NCBI GenBank assembly: GCA_035610365.1
Contig: CM069432.1
Coordinates: 171,118,035 to 171,182,034 of the forward strand
DNA from: Aquatica leii
Lineage: Eukaryota; Arthropoda; Insecta; Coleoptera; Lampyridae
Direction: 5' to 3'
Length of the DNA stretch: 64,000 nucleotides
Part shown: one piece after another, positions 19,769-32,876 of the stretch
Numbering within the stretch: position 1 is the stretch's first letter
How the letters are laid out: each line of letters starts with the position of its first letter
Made by a program: the position numbers and the translations under genes
Notes under the pieces: generated by a model
The model's input: the letters and a program-made list of their open reading frames with translations, nothing else
Database searches by the model: none
What the model was told of the DNA's origin: nothing

Positions 19769-22700
19769 TATCCTCATCTGCCTGTTTATTTATTCCTGCT
19801 TTTGTTAAACAATGCTAGAACGATGCAAGTGATTTCTCAATTTCCTCTTTTAACATCTAGTCCTATTTTGACCGCGGTAAGATTGTGTACCAAGAAATCT
19901 TCGCAATTTCATGACCAATAAGCATATTTTAAAATAGTTTATTAGACGCAACGTATGGAATACGTTTTTCATGCAATTTTTTGAGCAAGATTACTAGAAA
20001 TAGATCTAAGTTTTAAGATCTTGTTAGAATAGTTACTTATTTATTTAGTTATTGTGAACATATAGTGACAGGTTTATATAAATACAAAATAATAAATAAT
20101 TCTGTCTCTTGCAGATACGTTTCTTATTTTTTATTTAAATTGTTCATTATACACCTGCTTCAAAGGAAACTGGAGCAGCTTCGTTGAAGCTGTTTATAAT
20201 CTTATCAAAAGCGCGACATTTTTGGATACGTCAAAATGACGTTTATTTATTTTTTAAATATTGATGGTTGCTGAAAACAAGCAATGAGGTAGCGACAAAA
20301 AAAGTGCCATACATTCTTTTCAGTTCAAGACTATAAGTCTACAATATTTAAAGTTAATTATCCTAGCTAATCTTTTGTTGTTCAAGCTGCAGGTATGCAA
20401 ATGGGATTATTAAATCATGAATTGTAAACAGAATTTAAGAAATATTGAATTATTAATTTGGTGACGACCTTTGCAATAACTGTGACGCTAATTTTTTCAT
20501 AAGTTAAGCAATAGTTAGTAAGGGTTAAGGTTAGTTAGGTTATATATCACTCGATACTTGGAAAAGAGTATTGTAACGAAACAACCTTTTAATTGAACGC
20601 TGTTTTATTTGAAACCCTATACTATTTATACAATAGTTTGTGTAACGTAAGCTAAAGGAGAAATTGTGATCTAATTATAGACGTAATTCAGCAGTTGTAT
20701 GCAGCAATTCTGCAACTTAACGAGACTAAGGAAAGCGACTACAGTTTTATGTTGAATTACATGCTATTGACCGATAAATTCCGAAAGGTTCATTAATCTT
20801 ATTAAGTATTCATAATTATTATACATAATATTTTAACGTTCAAATTTTAATATTTACACTAGAATTTAAACAATTGCCAACTGAATAGTTCTTTCCAAAA
20901 TGTGTATGAAACAACCCCAGACTGATTTAATAATCATTATTTTTTTTAAATGTAGATTAGTACTACATTTAATTTCAAGATAAATAGTTAAGGTCGAGAT
21001 TTAGTAAAGTGAGAAGTAGCTTAAGACAAGGAAAGAAATCAAATACAGTAAAATGGCTCCATTGCTACAGTGAAATGAAGAAACTTTTTTCAGTTTCAGT
21101 TTTGCTTCGCAATGAAATTAATTTTCGAGGAACTTGTTTTGGAAAAGAGTGATTAATTGTAATTTAAATGCGTTCGAACATTAAACACGGAAAATTTTTT
21201 ATTTAAACCCACAAAGAAACTATTTCTTGAGTTTGTAGTCTTATTTTAGAAACACGCTGCATATGTATACTTACCTATTCAGTTAACAATTTAGAAATTC
21301 CCTAGAAATCGAAAATTAAACATTTAAGACTAAATATGAATAAATTTTTCGAATTTACATTGTGTAACAAATAGTTACATAATAATGACATTTAGAAAAA
21401 TTTAATTCTGTTTAAACTAAGAAAATCTAATAGCGTAAGAATTTAAAGTGTGAAAAACGTCGTTTACATTTCATATGTGTCTTTTGCATTGTTACTACAG
21501 TGCGCGCCGCTTAATAGAATCACGTTGGAACTTGATAACAATAAGAGAATGATAACATTATTCAAAAATAAAAAAAAAACAAACGTTAATTTATTAGAAA
21601 ACAGTAATTACATACACCATGTATGTGATTAACAGGTTGTTAATTTAGAAAGTGAAATTTTTATGAAACGTTTAAAAAATCAAAATTTTGAGCCACCTGT
21701 AGCATTAATCAAAAGTAATGTTATGATATTAATTCACTGTTCTAAGAACTACACAATACTTCTTAGAAATGTACTGACACTAAAAATAAATACAAAATAA
21801 CGTTATCACATAAGACGTAGTTAATTTAAGTTATGTTATTCTAGGAACGCACATGTTCTCCAGTTTAATTCTCAAAGATAACATATTTACAAATGTTTAA
21901 GCGTAAAAAGCGTATTGCAAAAATTTAGCTAAAAATTCATACAAAACAGGTTCTTGTTCATGTATAGAAACAAACCTAAGAAGAAAATTGATAACATAAA
22001 CCGAAATTATGAATACTATAAACGATGTTTTTTTATGTAGTATCAAATTCTGGTCTGTTCTTTAATAAAGTGATAACATTACTCGCTTGATAATATTATC
22101 CGTGTTTCTAAGAAGCGGCGTGCAATGTATTTTCTTTTATTTCTAACAAACATAAAAATAGATTTCTTATACTTTTATACTAGTATACACAAATACCAAT
22201 TCGTAAATTGAAATTGTAAAAAAATGCAAACTTGAAATAAATTGTAATCAATTCCTTCAAAATCACGTAAAATTTAGCTTTGTTTGCAACCAAGATCTTG
22301 ACCTAACTTAATTATTACGTATTTACTAAATACGTGTATTGTAAATCGTTAAAAATGTAAACTCAAATTAAATCGAGATCTTGTATTTACAGATCAAAGT
22401 TTATTTTTACTAATAAAGATAAGTACTGTAATATAATATTCAAGGCGCGTCATCGACTGTATCATGGATGAACTTATTATTGCTGCTAAATTAAAATTTT
22501 GTGTGTCGGTAGCTACTTTTTAACTGAAGTTGGCGTTTTATATGTTCAATTTTCGACCTTATGACATTGCAGTATAATCGTTAATATATTTTACTGGTAA
22601 CAGGACCACTCGAAAACTACCTAACGTAACTAAAAAGTTAAACCCTTAAATGAAAGTAAAAGATTTACATCTTCCCCTAAGCTATTTTATAATTTCCTCT

Positions 22701-25340
22701 TTTCAATAGTATAAGCATAGTTTACAAAAGAAGTAGAAAATGATCATTGAAAAATATTGCTTACTTTGTGACCTTTTTTAAGCAAAAAAATAATTTAGAT
22801 TTTAAAATACCTTACATAATGCTGACAACATTCCTCTTTTATAGGAACACATTTTTGTGTTCTTACAACTAATAGTTTTTGAGATTTCCTGTGCCCCGTG
22901 CACGCGCGAGTGCTATATAAAATTCATAGGCAAAATCCCAACCTTAAATGATAGAATCAAAAATTATTCACTACCCGATGACCACAGTAGAATCAACAAG
23001 TCTTGATAACTTTGAGAAAGCGTTCAAATAGATTCTGTTGACTTAAAAAATGTAGTTCTAATTTACTAAATAAGTTATTTAAAAACAATTATGCTATTAA
23101 TTGGAAAAATCACTATTAACAATTAGGTCCAAAGTTTTATTGCGCCAGTTCTGCATGTGTACTGTTTCAATATGAATAGAAAAACACGAGTGCACCATTT
23201 AGTATTACAGAAACAACCTAATTGTTCAACAAACGTGACAATTTAATCTAGGTGAAAATTAATGGATAGAAATTACAATTAAGAAAAAAATCGTTTTACG
23301 ATAATCGTGAATATTTAATATTGTAACGTCAAGATGTAAAGTGTACAAAATGTATAATAAATTATTCACCCAATTTTATACCGCATTATACAAGTAACAT
23401 TTTAAAGGCAACCAAGCAAATCCAACAAAATGTGCCTAATACATCATTAATCAACCGTACTCCTTTCAGTTCGATTCATCAGCATCTTATTTGATGTATC
23501 GATTTAGTTCCAAAGTATTTATTACGGTCAAAAATGTGGCATCAAAAATTCTAAGTGTTTAAACTAACAATTGTATTTAACTGTACAGATAAGAATTTTT
23601 ATAGATAGAACATCTTTATAAAACTGTGTTGTTTAGGAAAACAAGTCACGTATCCGTAATGCAATATATTGGACTAGCAGCAATCCTTGTGCACAGAAAT
23701 TTGGGACTATAAACTATAATTTAGAACGATAAAATGGGAGTAGGTCGGTTGTATCGTAGAATCAGTGAGTGACCGAGACGTGAAAATTGAGTTACTGAGT
23801 AGTTTCAGTGCTAATATAATCTTCCCAAGACCGGTGTTAATGTAACGTATTGTTTTTTTAGATCTTGATTTGATATAATACGTAACCGTTTGTTGAGATT
23901 TATTTAAATTTAGTTTTATGTACAAATATTATTATTAATGTGAATAAATAATGTAGTATACTTTTTAAACTTTATAATAAAATTACCTGATATCTGTAGA
24001 AAAATTAGTAATTTATAAAAAACTAAATATCTAACATCCTAAAATAATATTTTAGATTCATATATGGCAAACATAATAAAATAAAGTGTTTTATTTTTGA
24101 TTTCCAATAAGCAAGTCTTATTCTTTATTATCTTATTACACAATGATATAATAAAATCGTATCAATCGTCCTAAAATGTCAGCAATTTACAAATCTGCGA
24201 TATAAAAACCTAATTGACTGTGTTCAAGTTATAATATTAAAAGCAGATTTTAACAGTGTTGATTTGGCATTTTTTAACTGCAGATTTTCCAACGTAATCA
24301 TTGTACTACGCTATAATGAACATATTTATACTTTATATTATATCATATTTATAATTTAATTTTTTTCAATTTCAAAAAAAGAATACAATAATAAACGATT
24401 TACTACATTTAAGAAATTTTGTTAATGGTATTCACATAATTTAAAATAGCTTAAATAAATACAACTTCTCTCTACGTGATTAATAGGTTATTCCAAAGTT
24501 ATTTGCTTAAATAGATTAAAAAACAATACTAATTTTCATAACTGGTTTTTTAATATTAATGCTTAATGATAAAATAGTGTTATATACCAAAAGTACCTTT
24601 AAAAAAATTACGATTACGTTTTGAATGCTTCACAAATTGTTGGTTTTGAATACTACACCATTTTTTTAGATTTACTTTATTATTAATACTTATTATTTTG
24701 TGATATGATTGAAAATAATCTTTTGTGTTCCACAAACATAACTCCATAAAGCACCCCATCTACGGGTCAATAAAATGAGCTGATGCCATGAAGAAATGAA
24801 TCTAACTCTAACAACTTCTGGAGGAACTTTTTTACTAGTCTTTGCTAATGCTTTTTTTATTTTAACTTTGATCAGTATTTGCGCAATTAAACCATCTATG
24901 ACTATTCGTCTGAAATCCTTCAATAAAAGATGTTGCAGTTTCTTGATCTTATATAAAATGTAGATACTTACAACGCAGCAAGCGATAAAACACCGAATTA
25001 TTTCCATTAAAGTTTTTATTTTTTATGTCTATCTACACAATTCATGTTGTTTTTATATCCTTTCAGAGCATTCAAAAATTAAGTTTGTTTTAAAAATCTA
25101 CATTTTTCGTTTCTTTACATACTTTGGGTTTACTGTTTCTTTACTTTTTTACTTAATCGTACTTAGACCATAATTACTTATGTTGTATTCATATTTTCTT
25201 TGTTTTTAGTGCTTGTTTTCTTTGAATTTAGGTAGAACGTTAAACATTACGAAATAAATGAGAATAGGTAGTGCACGATTTGCGTTCATGTGCAACTTAA
25301 TTTATTTCAATGGTTCATTTTGTGGATGTTCACAATGGGT
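19769..25340. other. 5.6-kb gene-free AT-rich region
   Basis: I see no supported coding region, tRNA or rRNA. The longest open frame, 24693-25007 on - (104 codons), has low-complexity AT-driven composition and no recognisable motif. A GC-richer patch with a TATA-like box (GCTATATAAAA) occurs near 22,890-22,922, but no transcript can be attached to it. Confidence 0.5.
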
Positions 25341-25356
25341 TAGCATTTGCTGGTCT

Positions 25357-25360
25357 TAAT

Positions 25361-25403
<43 letters not shown>

Positions 25404-25407
25404 TATA
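25357..25407. repeat. TA microsatellite, left part
   Basis: Mostly (TA)n. It directly abuts the left LTR of the first errantivirus-like element. The same kind of tract recurs at 32587-32636 and 39810-39830, which suggests one tract was split by two insertions. Confidence 0.9.
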
Positions 25408-25647
25408 AGTTATATCTAAGAATCTGTTAACACAACAGGAAATAGGTTTAATGCACTCTGACGATACTGACGTAATGCTGTAACAACAATTTGAAATTTA
25501 TAAATACAAGCAAATTGCAATAAATTAATTAATATACAGTTTGTCACCTTAACTAACTATTATTCTGTAATCTTTAATAATAAATAAGAGGTTTTAATCT
25601 TGCGTTTTGTTTTTAAAAACATCAATTGGGAAACTTAAAATATAATT
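25408..25647 (+). repeat. 5' LTR of element A
   Basis: 240 bp, from AGTTATATCTAAG to AAAATATAATT. It differs from the 3' LTR at two places I can see (AACAACAA/AACATCAA near 25483 and AAATTAATT/AAATAAATT near 25523). It contains AATAAATAAGAG-like polyadenylation words around 25,580. Confidence 0.9.
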
Positions 25648-25665
25648 GGCGCAGTCGGTAGGATT
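25647..25665 (+). promoter_or_regulatory. Primer-binding site, tRNA-Ser type
   Basis: TGGCGCAGTCGGTAGGATT directly follows the LTR and overlaps it by one T. This matches the primer-binding site of the 17.6/297 group, primed by tRNA-Ser. The leader from here to 26051 holds no supported gene. Confidence 0.8.
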
Positions 25666-26051
25666 GTTAACACGGTCGTGTGTATGAACTAAAAGTGTTT
25701 ATCGAAAACCAAAGTGTACGTGACCGGCGAATCCTAATTCCTTGGTTAACAACAAACTTCAGCATCCCATAAACCAAAGGCGCGAGAAGAAGAAACCCAG
25801 TTACGGCGACCAGCAGTCTAAGTGGCCAGCGAAGGTGCATCGAGCATACGGTCGAAGGCAGCAGGGAAACGCATAAAGGTAGGCAGCTTATATTCGCATT
25901 GTTTATTATAAACACGTAAGGTACTTCCTTAAATATATTGTTTATATTTTTCCATTAATTGGAAGTTGCGTTTGCAAGACTAAATTAAAGAACAAATTTT
26001 AAACTGGAAGAATTAGTAAATTCATTAGAATCTTTAAAGTTAGAACACAAA

Positions 26052-27128
26052 ATGTCAGTTAATTTTCAGTTATTTAAAATTGAATTAGACACCATTCCGC
26101 TATTTGACGGAAGTGAAACACAAATCAACGCATTCTGCATGGCTTGCGAAAACATTCATACTCGTTATAAAAGTGTCGATGAACTTCAAACGGTAAGTAG
26201 AGCAGCGATATTTTCAAAATTTAGAGGAAAAGCTTGCGAAATTTTGTCACCTAGAGATGATTTAATTGAATGGCCTCAAATTAAAAAGGCATTAATCGAA
26301 AATTTTTCGGATATTAGGGATCTCGAACAATTAACCGTAGAGTTTAATAATGTAAAATTAAATAAAAACGAAAATCTTGTAGAATACGGACATAGAATTA
26401 GAGCAGCATTAGGGAAATTAATTGCAAAATTAAATTTATCCGATTTATCACATAAAGCTTTTAGACAAGAAATATTGATATCAAACCCGTTAGACAGATA
26501 TTTAGTAACAATACCATATCAAATTTCTATGCAAATTCGTGCAAGACAACCTAAAACTTTAGAACAGGCGGTAACGTACGCGCAAGATGAACTAAATTTT
26601 GCTCAACGTGCAGGTCAAAGCATTAATTCTTTTAGTACCACTAGAATCGCCCCGTCTAAACCATTAACACAAAATCCATTTCAGAAAATTTCTTCTAACT
26701 TCAAACCACCACAACAAACCTTTAGACCCCCGTTTCAAAATAACTTTCGAAATTTTAATCAAAATCCTCAATTCAATTTAAATCAAAATCAGTCAAACTT
26801 TAACCAAAATCAACCACAATTTAAACAATTCAATAAACCAATTTCTAACGTTTTTAGACCTAATCAAAATCTTAATTTACCCAAACCAACCCCAATGTCA
26901 GGTATTTCAACTGTAAGAAATTTCCTTCAAGAAACGAACCCTGAATCATTCATTTACGACGAAGAAACAAATCAATATTATGCCCCTATAAATGTAGAAC
27001 AAATCGATGAATTAAATGACACTTCAAACGAAGAAAACTTTTCAATGTTAAATGAAAATATTCCCACCGACGTAACCGAATCAGAGGTAAATTTTTTAGA
27101 AGCTACCTCAACAACCGAATTAAGATGA
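26052..27128 (+). CDS. gag: Errantivirus Gag, element A
   Basis: 358 aa, intact. The N-terminal two thirds resemble the capsid-type Gag of insect gypsy elements (IPLFDGSE near residue 15, the FRGKACEIL and WPQIKKALIENF blocks). Residues from about 220 to 285 are an Asn/Gln/Phe/Pro-rich tract (NPQFNLNQNQSNFNQNQP). There is no CCHC zinc knuckle, usual for this group. The stop TGA overlaps the pol ATG (ATGA at 27125-27128), which would allow stop-restart coupling rather than the more common ribosomal frameshift. Confidence 0.88.
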   Translation: MSVNFQLFKIELDTIPLFDGSETQINAFCMACENIHTRYKSVDELQTVSRAAIFSKFRGKACEILSPRDDLIEWPQIKKALIENFSDIRDLEQLTVEFNNVKLNKNENLVEYGHRIRAALGKLIAKLNLSDLSHKAFRQEILISNPLDRYLVTIPYQISMQIRARQPKTLEQAVTYAQDELNFAQRAGQSINSFSTTRIAPSKPLTQNPFQKISSNFKPPQQTFRPPFQNNFRNFNQNPQFNLNQNQSNFNQNQPQFKQFNKPISNVFRPNQNLNLPKPTPMSGISTVRNFLQETNPESFIYDEETNQYYAPINVEQIDELNDTSNEENFSMLNENIPTDVTESEVNFLEATSTTELR

Positions 27129-30100
27129 CAGAGTGTTTACCCTATATTAAATTGCAAAACCCACCTTTAAATATTTTGATAGACACGGGAAGTAAAATAA
27201 ACATTTTAGATCCTAGAATAATTTCCAAATTTTACCCCAATTCCACACAACCAATAAATTTAAAAATTAATACGGCTAACGGAACTACTACGATGAAAAC
27301 ACTAGCAACTGTACCAATTTTCGAAGAGTTTAAAGCATCGGGAAATCTAAAATTTATTGTACTTAATTTTCACGAATTTTTTGACGGTTTAATAGGTATA
27401 CGCGACTTAAAAAAATTAAAGTTTAATATCGATTTGCAAAATAATTTACTCACACGAATAGATAATAATAATTTTCCACTCTACTATGATAAACCCGTAA
27501 AAATTAAAACTTTACCTCGCACAAAACAAATTTTAACATTACCTTATGCTAAACCAAATCAAGACGTTTTAATACCGGAACAAGAAATCAACGGAATAAA
27601 ACTAAACGAAGGTTTGTATAAAATTTTCAATGGAAATGTAAACGTTGTAATTGAAAATAATACGAACACGGAACAAGAAATAGAAATTAAAAATCTCGAA
27701 GAAGAAGCAATTGACCCACAAGATGTACAACCATTTTGTCATTTGCAACAACCATCGCTAAAAAACTTAGATAATTTGATTAGATTAGACCACATGAATT
27801 CTGAAGAACGAAGAATGATAATCAAAACATGTCGAAAGTATATCGACATCTTCAAGATGCCTGAAGAAAAATTAACGACAACAAACCTGGTTAAACACAA
27901 AATAACCACCAAAGACGAGGAACCCATCTTTTTAAGATCGTATAGGACACCCTTTACGACCAAAGAAAAAATTAGAGAACATGTAACAGACATGCTGGAT
28001 CAAGGGATAATTCAACCAAGCATATCGCCTTGGGGATTTCCAGTTCATCTAGTAAAGAAGAAAGTAGACGCATCGGGATTAGAAAAAACCAGAATGGTAA
28101 TAGATTACAGGCAATTAAACGCCAAAACAATTGACGACAGATATCCGTTGCCAAACATCAAAGACATCCTGGACAAATTAGGACGAGCACAATACTTTAG
28201 TGTTTTGGACTTAACATCAGGTTATCACCAAATCGAGATGGAAGCAAGCTCGAAACAAAAGACCGCATTTAATACCGAATTTGGACATTTCGAATTCAAT
28301 CGCATGCCGTTTGGTTTGAAGAACGCTCCAGCAACGTTCCAAAGAATGATGAATAACGTGCTAAGCGAATTAATAAACACGCATTGCCTTGTATACCTAG
28401 ACGACATAATTATCTTTTCTCCTAACCTGGAAGAACATCGAAAATCTTTAGAAAAGGTGTTCCAAAAACTACAGCTGCATAATTTGAAACTACAACTGGA
28501 TAAATGTGAATTTTGTAAAAGAGAAACAGAATTTTTAGGACATGTTATCACTGAAGAAGGAATTCGACCCAACCCAAAGAAAGTAGAATCAGTAAAAAAT
28601 TATCCAATACCACGTAGTCAAAAAGAAATTAAAGCATTTTTAGGACTTCTAGGATATTATCGTAAATTTATCAAAGATTTCGCTAAAATTACAAGACCTT
28701 TAACAAAGAGACTAAGAAAAAACTCAGAACTTCAAATTGATGACGAGTATATCGAAACAATTAATAAATGTAAAATACTTCTAACAAACGACCCAGTTCT
28801 AAAATATCCTGACATGAACAAAGAGTTCACCTAACAACAGATGCATCCAATGAAGCAATAGGAGCAGTCTTAACACAAGAGAACCACCCAATAGCGTACG
28901 CATCAAGAACCCTCAACGATGCGGAAAAGAATTACAGTACCATCGAAAAGAACTTTTTGTCAATCGTATGGGCAACTAAATATTTTAGACCATACCTATA
29001 TGGAAACCGATTTACAATAGAGACCGACCATAAACCACTGACATGGTTATTTTCACTGAAAGAAGCAAATTCCAAACTAACCAGATGGAAACTCAGCTTA
29101 ATGGAGTATAACTATGACTTAAAGTACAAAAAAGGCAAAGAAAATTATGTTGCGGATGCCTTGTCAAGACCACCGAAAGAAGTTTACGTAAATGATATAG
29201 ATTTCGAAACACTAATAGCGAACGCAGATGGACCCACAGATGAAGACATAGCCGAATTAGATGAAATACTTCAAAACATGGGATCGGAAGAACCAATAGA
29301 AGACAACGCAACAATCCATACGTCATCTGGAGATGTACAAATAGAAACCCCATATAAAGAAACACCAATAAATATGACAAAAAACCAAATACTATTTGAC
29401 ACCCACCGAAGTAGTCCGGACGCGATTATAAAACATATCAACTTATTTGATAACACCAAAAAGAGAATCTACTGTAATTTACCTTATGGATTTAAAGACC
29501 AAGATATTTTAAAAACACTAACAGAAATTCTTCAACCCAATACCAATTTTAGCATTTATTTCAAAAACCGTAAAATGGAAAGAGATATATTAAGAATAAT
29601 AAGAGAAAACTTTAATAATACCGTAAAACTAAACATTAGTAATAAATTATTAGAAGACATTGAAGACAAGAACGAACAAACAAGATTGATGGAATATTAT
29701 CATACTGGAAAAACCAAACATCGCGGAATTAACGAAACAACTAGATCATTGAAACAATTGTATTACTGGCCAAACCTAGAAACTGATATAACAAAATATA
29801 TTAATAACTGCGACGTGTGCAACGTATCTAAAATTGATCGTAACCCACAGAAATTGCCAATAGCACTAACACCAACAGCAGATAAACCCTTCCAAATAAT
29901 ACACTCAGATTTGTTATTTATTAATCAAAAAATTATACTCGCTATGGTAGATGCATTTTCAAAATATGGACAAGCATACGTATTACCTGATCGAAATTCG
30001 AAAACAATATTGGAATATCTAACATTATTCATGTCCCATCACGGCATATTTTCTAAATTAGTCACAGACAACGATCCCTCCTTTTGTAACAATCTTATTT

Positions 30101-30730
30101 CAGAATTTCTTAACACCCATAAAATTAAACACCATAAAATTTGTACTGAAAATTCAAAGTCCAACGGAATTGTCGAACGATTTAATTCTTCCTTAATCGA
30201 ATCATTAAGGGTATCAAACGTTGAAAAATCAAAACTTTCTTTTGAGACTCAGTTACGCATTGCAATAACATCATATAACAACAGTATTCACACGACAACT
30301 AAATTTACACCATTTCAAATAATTAACGGAAATGAAAGAAACATTTTACCTTTTGACCAGACCATCAATAAAATAACTGAAGACTACATATGCGAGAGAT
30401 AAAACCACAAACTTAATTAACCAGCAAGTGAAAGAAAACATAGTAAAAGCAAAAGAAAAGGTGCAGCAGAAACAACCCGAAAATAAACTAGAAGAACACA
30501 AACCACAGCAAATAGTCTATGTTCGAAGGAACAAACAGAGAAATAAACTCACACCCTATGCCACCAAAGTTAAACTACAAAATGTAACCGATAATACAGT
30601 GGCATTCAAAAACAAAAGAAATACAGACACTAAGCTTAAAAGGGACGTAATCAAAAGAACTAAGAAGTATATGTTGTTGCAGGATGAAGATAACAATCCT
30701 CACGATCCTGGCCCTAGCTGTAGCAAATGA
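27125..30730 (+). pseudogene. pol: Errantivirus Pol (protease-RT-RNase H-integrase), element A, two frameshifts
   Basis: Aspartic protease with LIDTGSKINILD (Asp about residue 20). RT with LTSGYHQIEM, MPFGLKNAPATFQ and YLDDIIIFS. RNase H with TTDASNEAIGAVLTQ, TDHKPLTW and YVADALSRP. Integrase with a zinc-binding HHCC region (YYHTGKTKHRG, CDVCN), then DLLFIN, TDNDPSF and GIVERFN (D,D,E). The first break is near 28831, at the RT/RNase H border, one base short relative to element B. The second is near 30397-30402, two bases short. The tail in a third frame ends at 30730 and overlaps the env start. Confidence 0.9.
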
Positions 30731-32422
30731 AGAAATAGAAGTAAAAGAACTAAAGAACTATATATTACCATTAGAATTAGGAAAGGCTTATAACCACCTT
30801 TTTAACCATAAACTAGTTTTTAGCGTAGAACATAAGGACTTGAATTTATTAATTTTTAATTTAACCGCGCAACATAAGTTAATCTTAGATAAAGTTACAG
30901 AAATTAAGCATCATAAAAAATTCAATCACTTTATTTCCGAACACGACATAGACGTTATTAAGTTACTTACACAATCAAAAAATCGAATTGAAACAATTTC
31001 CAAAAAGTATGAGAATTTTATGATTCCCGTTAGAAATAAACGATCTCCCTTCAATTTTATAGGCAAAACAGCCAACTGGCTCTTTGGACTAATGGACGAC
31101 GATGAAAAACAAAAAATTTATCATGCTATAGAAATACTCAATGTAAACCAAAATAATGTTATAAACAATATTAACCACCGAACCTCATTATTGCAAAACA
31201 CAATTACACAACTAAAAGATTTAATTAATGTTACTAATAATAATATGAAATTAATTGAAAAACATTTAAATCATCTCCATGACGAAATAGAACTTTTCAA
31301 CAGATATTTGTTATTACTTGAAACCGTTACCATTTTAGAAACTAATATAAGTGAAGTAGACACCTTTATAAACGAGTTGCAACAATCCATTGTATTAGGC
31401 TTCAGAAACCAATTGCATCCCTTTCTATTGCCGTATCCACAGCTATGCAAAGAACTAAGTCATTTAAGACGTTTATATCCAAATCGGAATATTAAATTTA
31501 GTAAATGATCATTATTATTACTCAATTCTTTCGGTTAAAATTGGATTAGATTTGGAAAAAACTGTAATTTCTGTAGAATTTCCAATAGTGGAAAATAGTA
31601 GTTTGACCCTATATCAAATTGTGAAGGTACCTTACGGCAGAAACGTATGTGTTAGAACAATGCAGTATTTAGCGTGGTCCTACAATAAGTCAATATGTGT
31701 GAAAGACTTTTTTCTTGTAGAAAATAATTATATAATTAAGAGTAGTGTTTATTTGAAAAATAGTAGTGATTGCATGAATAACCTTCTACAAAACAAAATC
31801 GAATGTTGTTCAATAGTTAAAATCAAACAAACTGATAACGAGTTAATAGTATTAAATGAAGCAAATTACATATTAATAACAGATAAAGTAAATTTGTTAA
31901 ATTATCAATGTAAATCAAAAGGAACAATTAGCATAAGTAAAACCTCATTGATTAAACTACCACTAAACTGTTCAATTAAATTCAACAATCAATTGTATAT
32001 TAACACTAAAGATAAATTGTACCGAGAAATGAAGTTACCCAAAATATCTTTAATACAAATTGAAAACACGGTTAATGAAAAACCGTTTGAACTAACAAAA
32101 GTAAATATGAATGATAACTTTAAAAATCAAATCATTAAAGATGAATTAATGTACCAAAGGAAATTCCTTTTAATTATCAGTTTTCTCATTATTTTATAAT
32201 ATGTTGTATAATAATTTTGACTGTTTTAGTAATGTATAAAAATAAGGGTAAAATATTAAACAAACTCAAGAATCTAAGAAATGGAAATACAGCAGAACCG
32301 CAAAGTAATCAAAGCCCGAAGACGGTCTTCCATCTCACCCCGGAGGAGTTATATCTAAGAATCTGTTAACACAACAGGAAATAGGTTTAATGCACTCTGA
32401 CGATACTGACGTAATGCTGTAA
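30684..32422 (+). pseudogene. env: Errantivirus envelope (F-protein-like), element A, frameshifted
   Basis: Starts MKITILTILALAVA, a short signal peptide, inside the end of pol. A furin-type site RNKR lies at residues 117-120, followed by SPFNFIGKTANWLFGLMDD, the conserved start of the fusion subunit in insect F-like Env proteins. A heptad-like helical stretch follows. The frame breaks near 31483, and again near 32150 before a hydrophobic membrane anchor that lies in another frame (FIICCIIILTVLV). That last frame runs on into the LTR to TAA at 32420-32422. Env is probably made from a spliced RNA. Confidence 0.82.
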
Positions 32423-32586
32423 CATCAATTTGAAATTTATAAATACAAGCAAATTGCAATAAATAAATTAATATACAGTTTGTCACCTTAACTAACTATT
32501 ATTCTGTAATCTTTAATAATAAATAAGAGGTTTTAATCTTGCGTTTTGTTTTTAAAAACATCAATTGGGAAACTTAAAATATAATT
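32347..32586 (+). repeat. 3' LTR of element A
   Basis: 240 bp. It is preceded by the short purine run GGAGG, a weak polypurine tract for plus-strand priming. Its first 76 bases double as the end of the env frame. Confidence 0.9.

Positions 32587-32636
<50 letters not shown>
32587..32636. repeat. TA microsatellite between the two errantivirus-like elements
   Basis: TACA followed by an almost pure (TA)n tract. Only these 50 bp separate the 3' ends of two oppositely oriented elements. Confidence 0.95.
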
Positions 32637-32639
<3 letters not shown>

Positions 32640-32876
32640 TATATTTTAAGTTTCCCAATTGATGTTTTTAAAAACAAAACGCAAGATTAAAACCTCTGAT
32701 TTATTATTAAAGATTACAGAATAATCGTTACTTAAGGTGACAAACTGTATATTAATTTATTTATTGCAATTTGCTTGTATTTATAAATTTCAAATTGATG
32801 TTACAGCATTACGTCAGTATCGTCAGAGTGCATTAAACCTATTTCCTGTTGTGTTAACAGATTCTTAGATATAACT
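32637..32876 (-). repeat. 3' LTR of element B
   Basis: 240 bp, in the inverse orientation to A's LTRs. It appears identical to 39570-39809. It differs from A's LTRs at a few sites (for example ATCAGAGG versus ATAAGAGG). Confidence 0.9.

Larger units (their letters stand above)
25408..32586 (+). mobile_element. Errantivirus-like Ty3/gypsy element A (complete, LTR-gag-pol-env-LTR)
   Basis: 7.2 kb, with 240-bp LTRs that differ at only a few positions, a primer-binding site, and Gag, Pol and Env in three frames. LTR ends are AGTTAT...ATAATT, typical of the insect gypsy/17.6/297 group. The flanks are TATA (left) and TACA (right), in line with that group's 4-bp target duplications at TA-rich sites, although not identical. 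Frameshifts in pol and env make this copy non-autonomous as written. Confidence 0.92.

Noticed and set aside
20510-20560. TTAGG/GGTTAAGG-like words that recall insect telomeric repeats
   Set aside because: Only a few degenerate units, with no regular array.
22880-22925. TATA-like box with GC-rich upstream sequence
   Set aside because: No reading frame, initiator or splice-supported exon follows within a reasonable distance.
24693-25007. 104-codon open frame on -
   Set aside because: AT-driven composition, no known motif and no splice or regulatory context.
25667-25915. 82-codon open frames in the errantivirus leaders (25667-25915 and 39302-39550)
   Set aside because: Both lie antisense in the leader and are identical only because the elements are copies; no motif.
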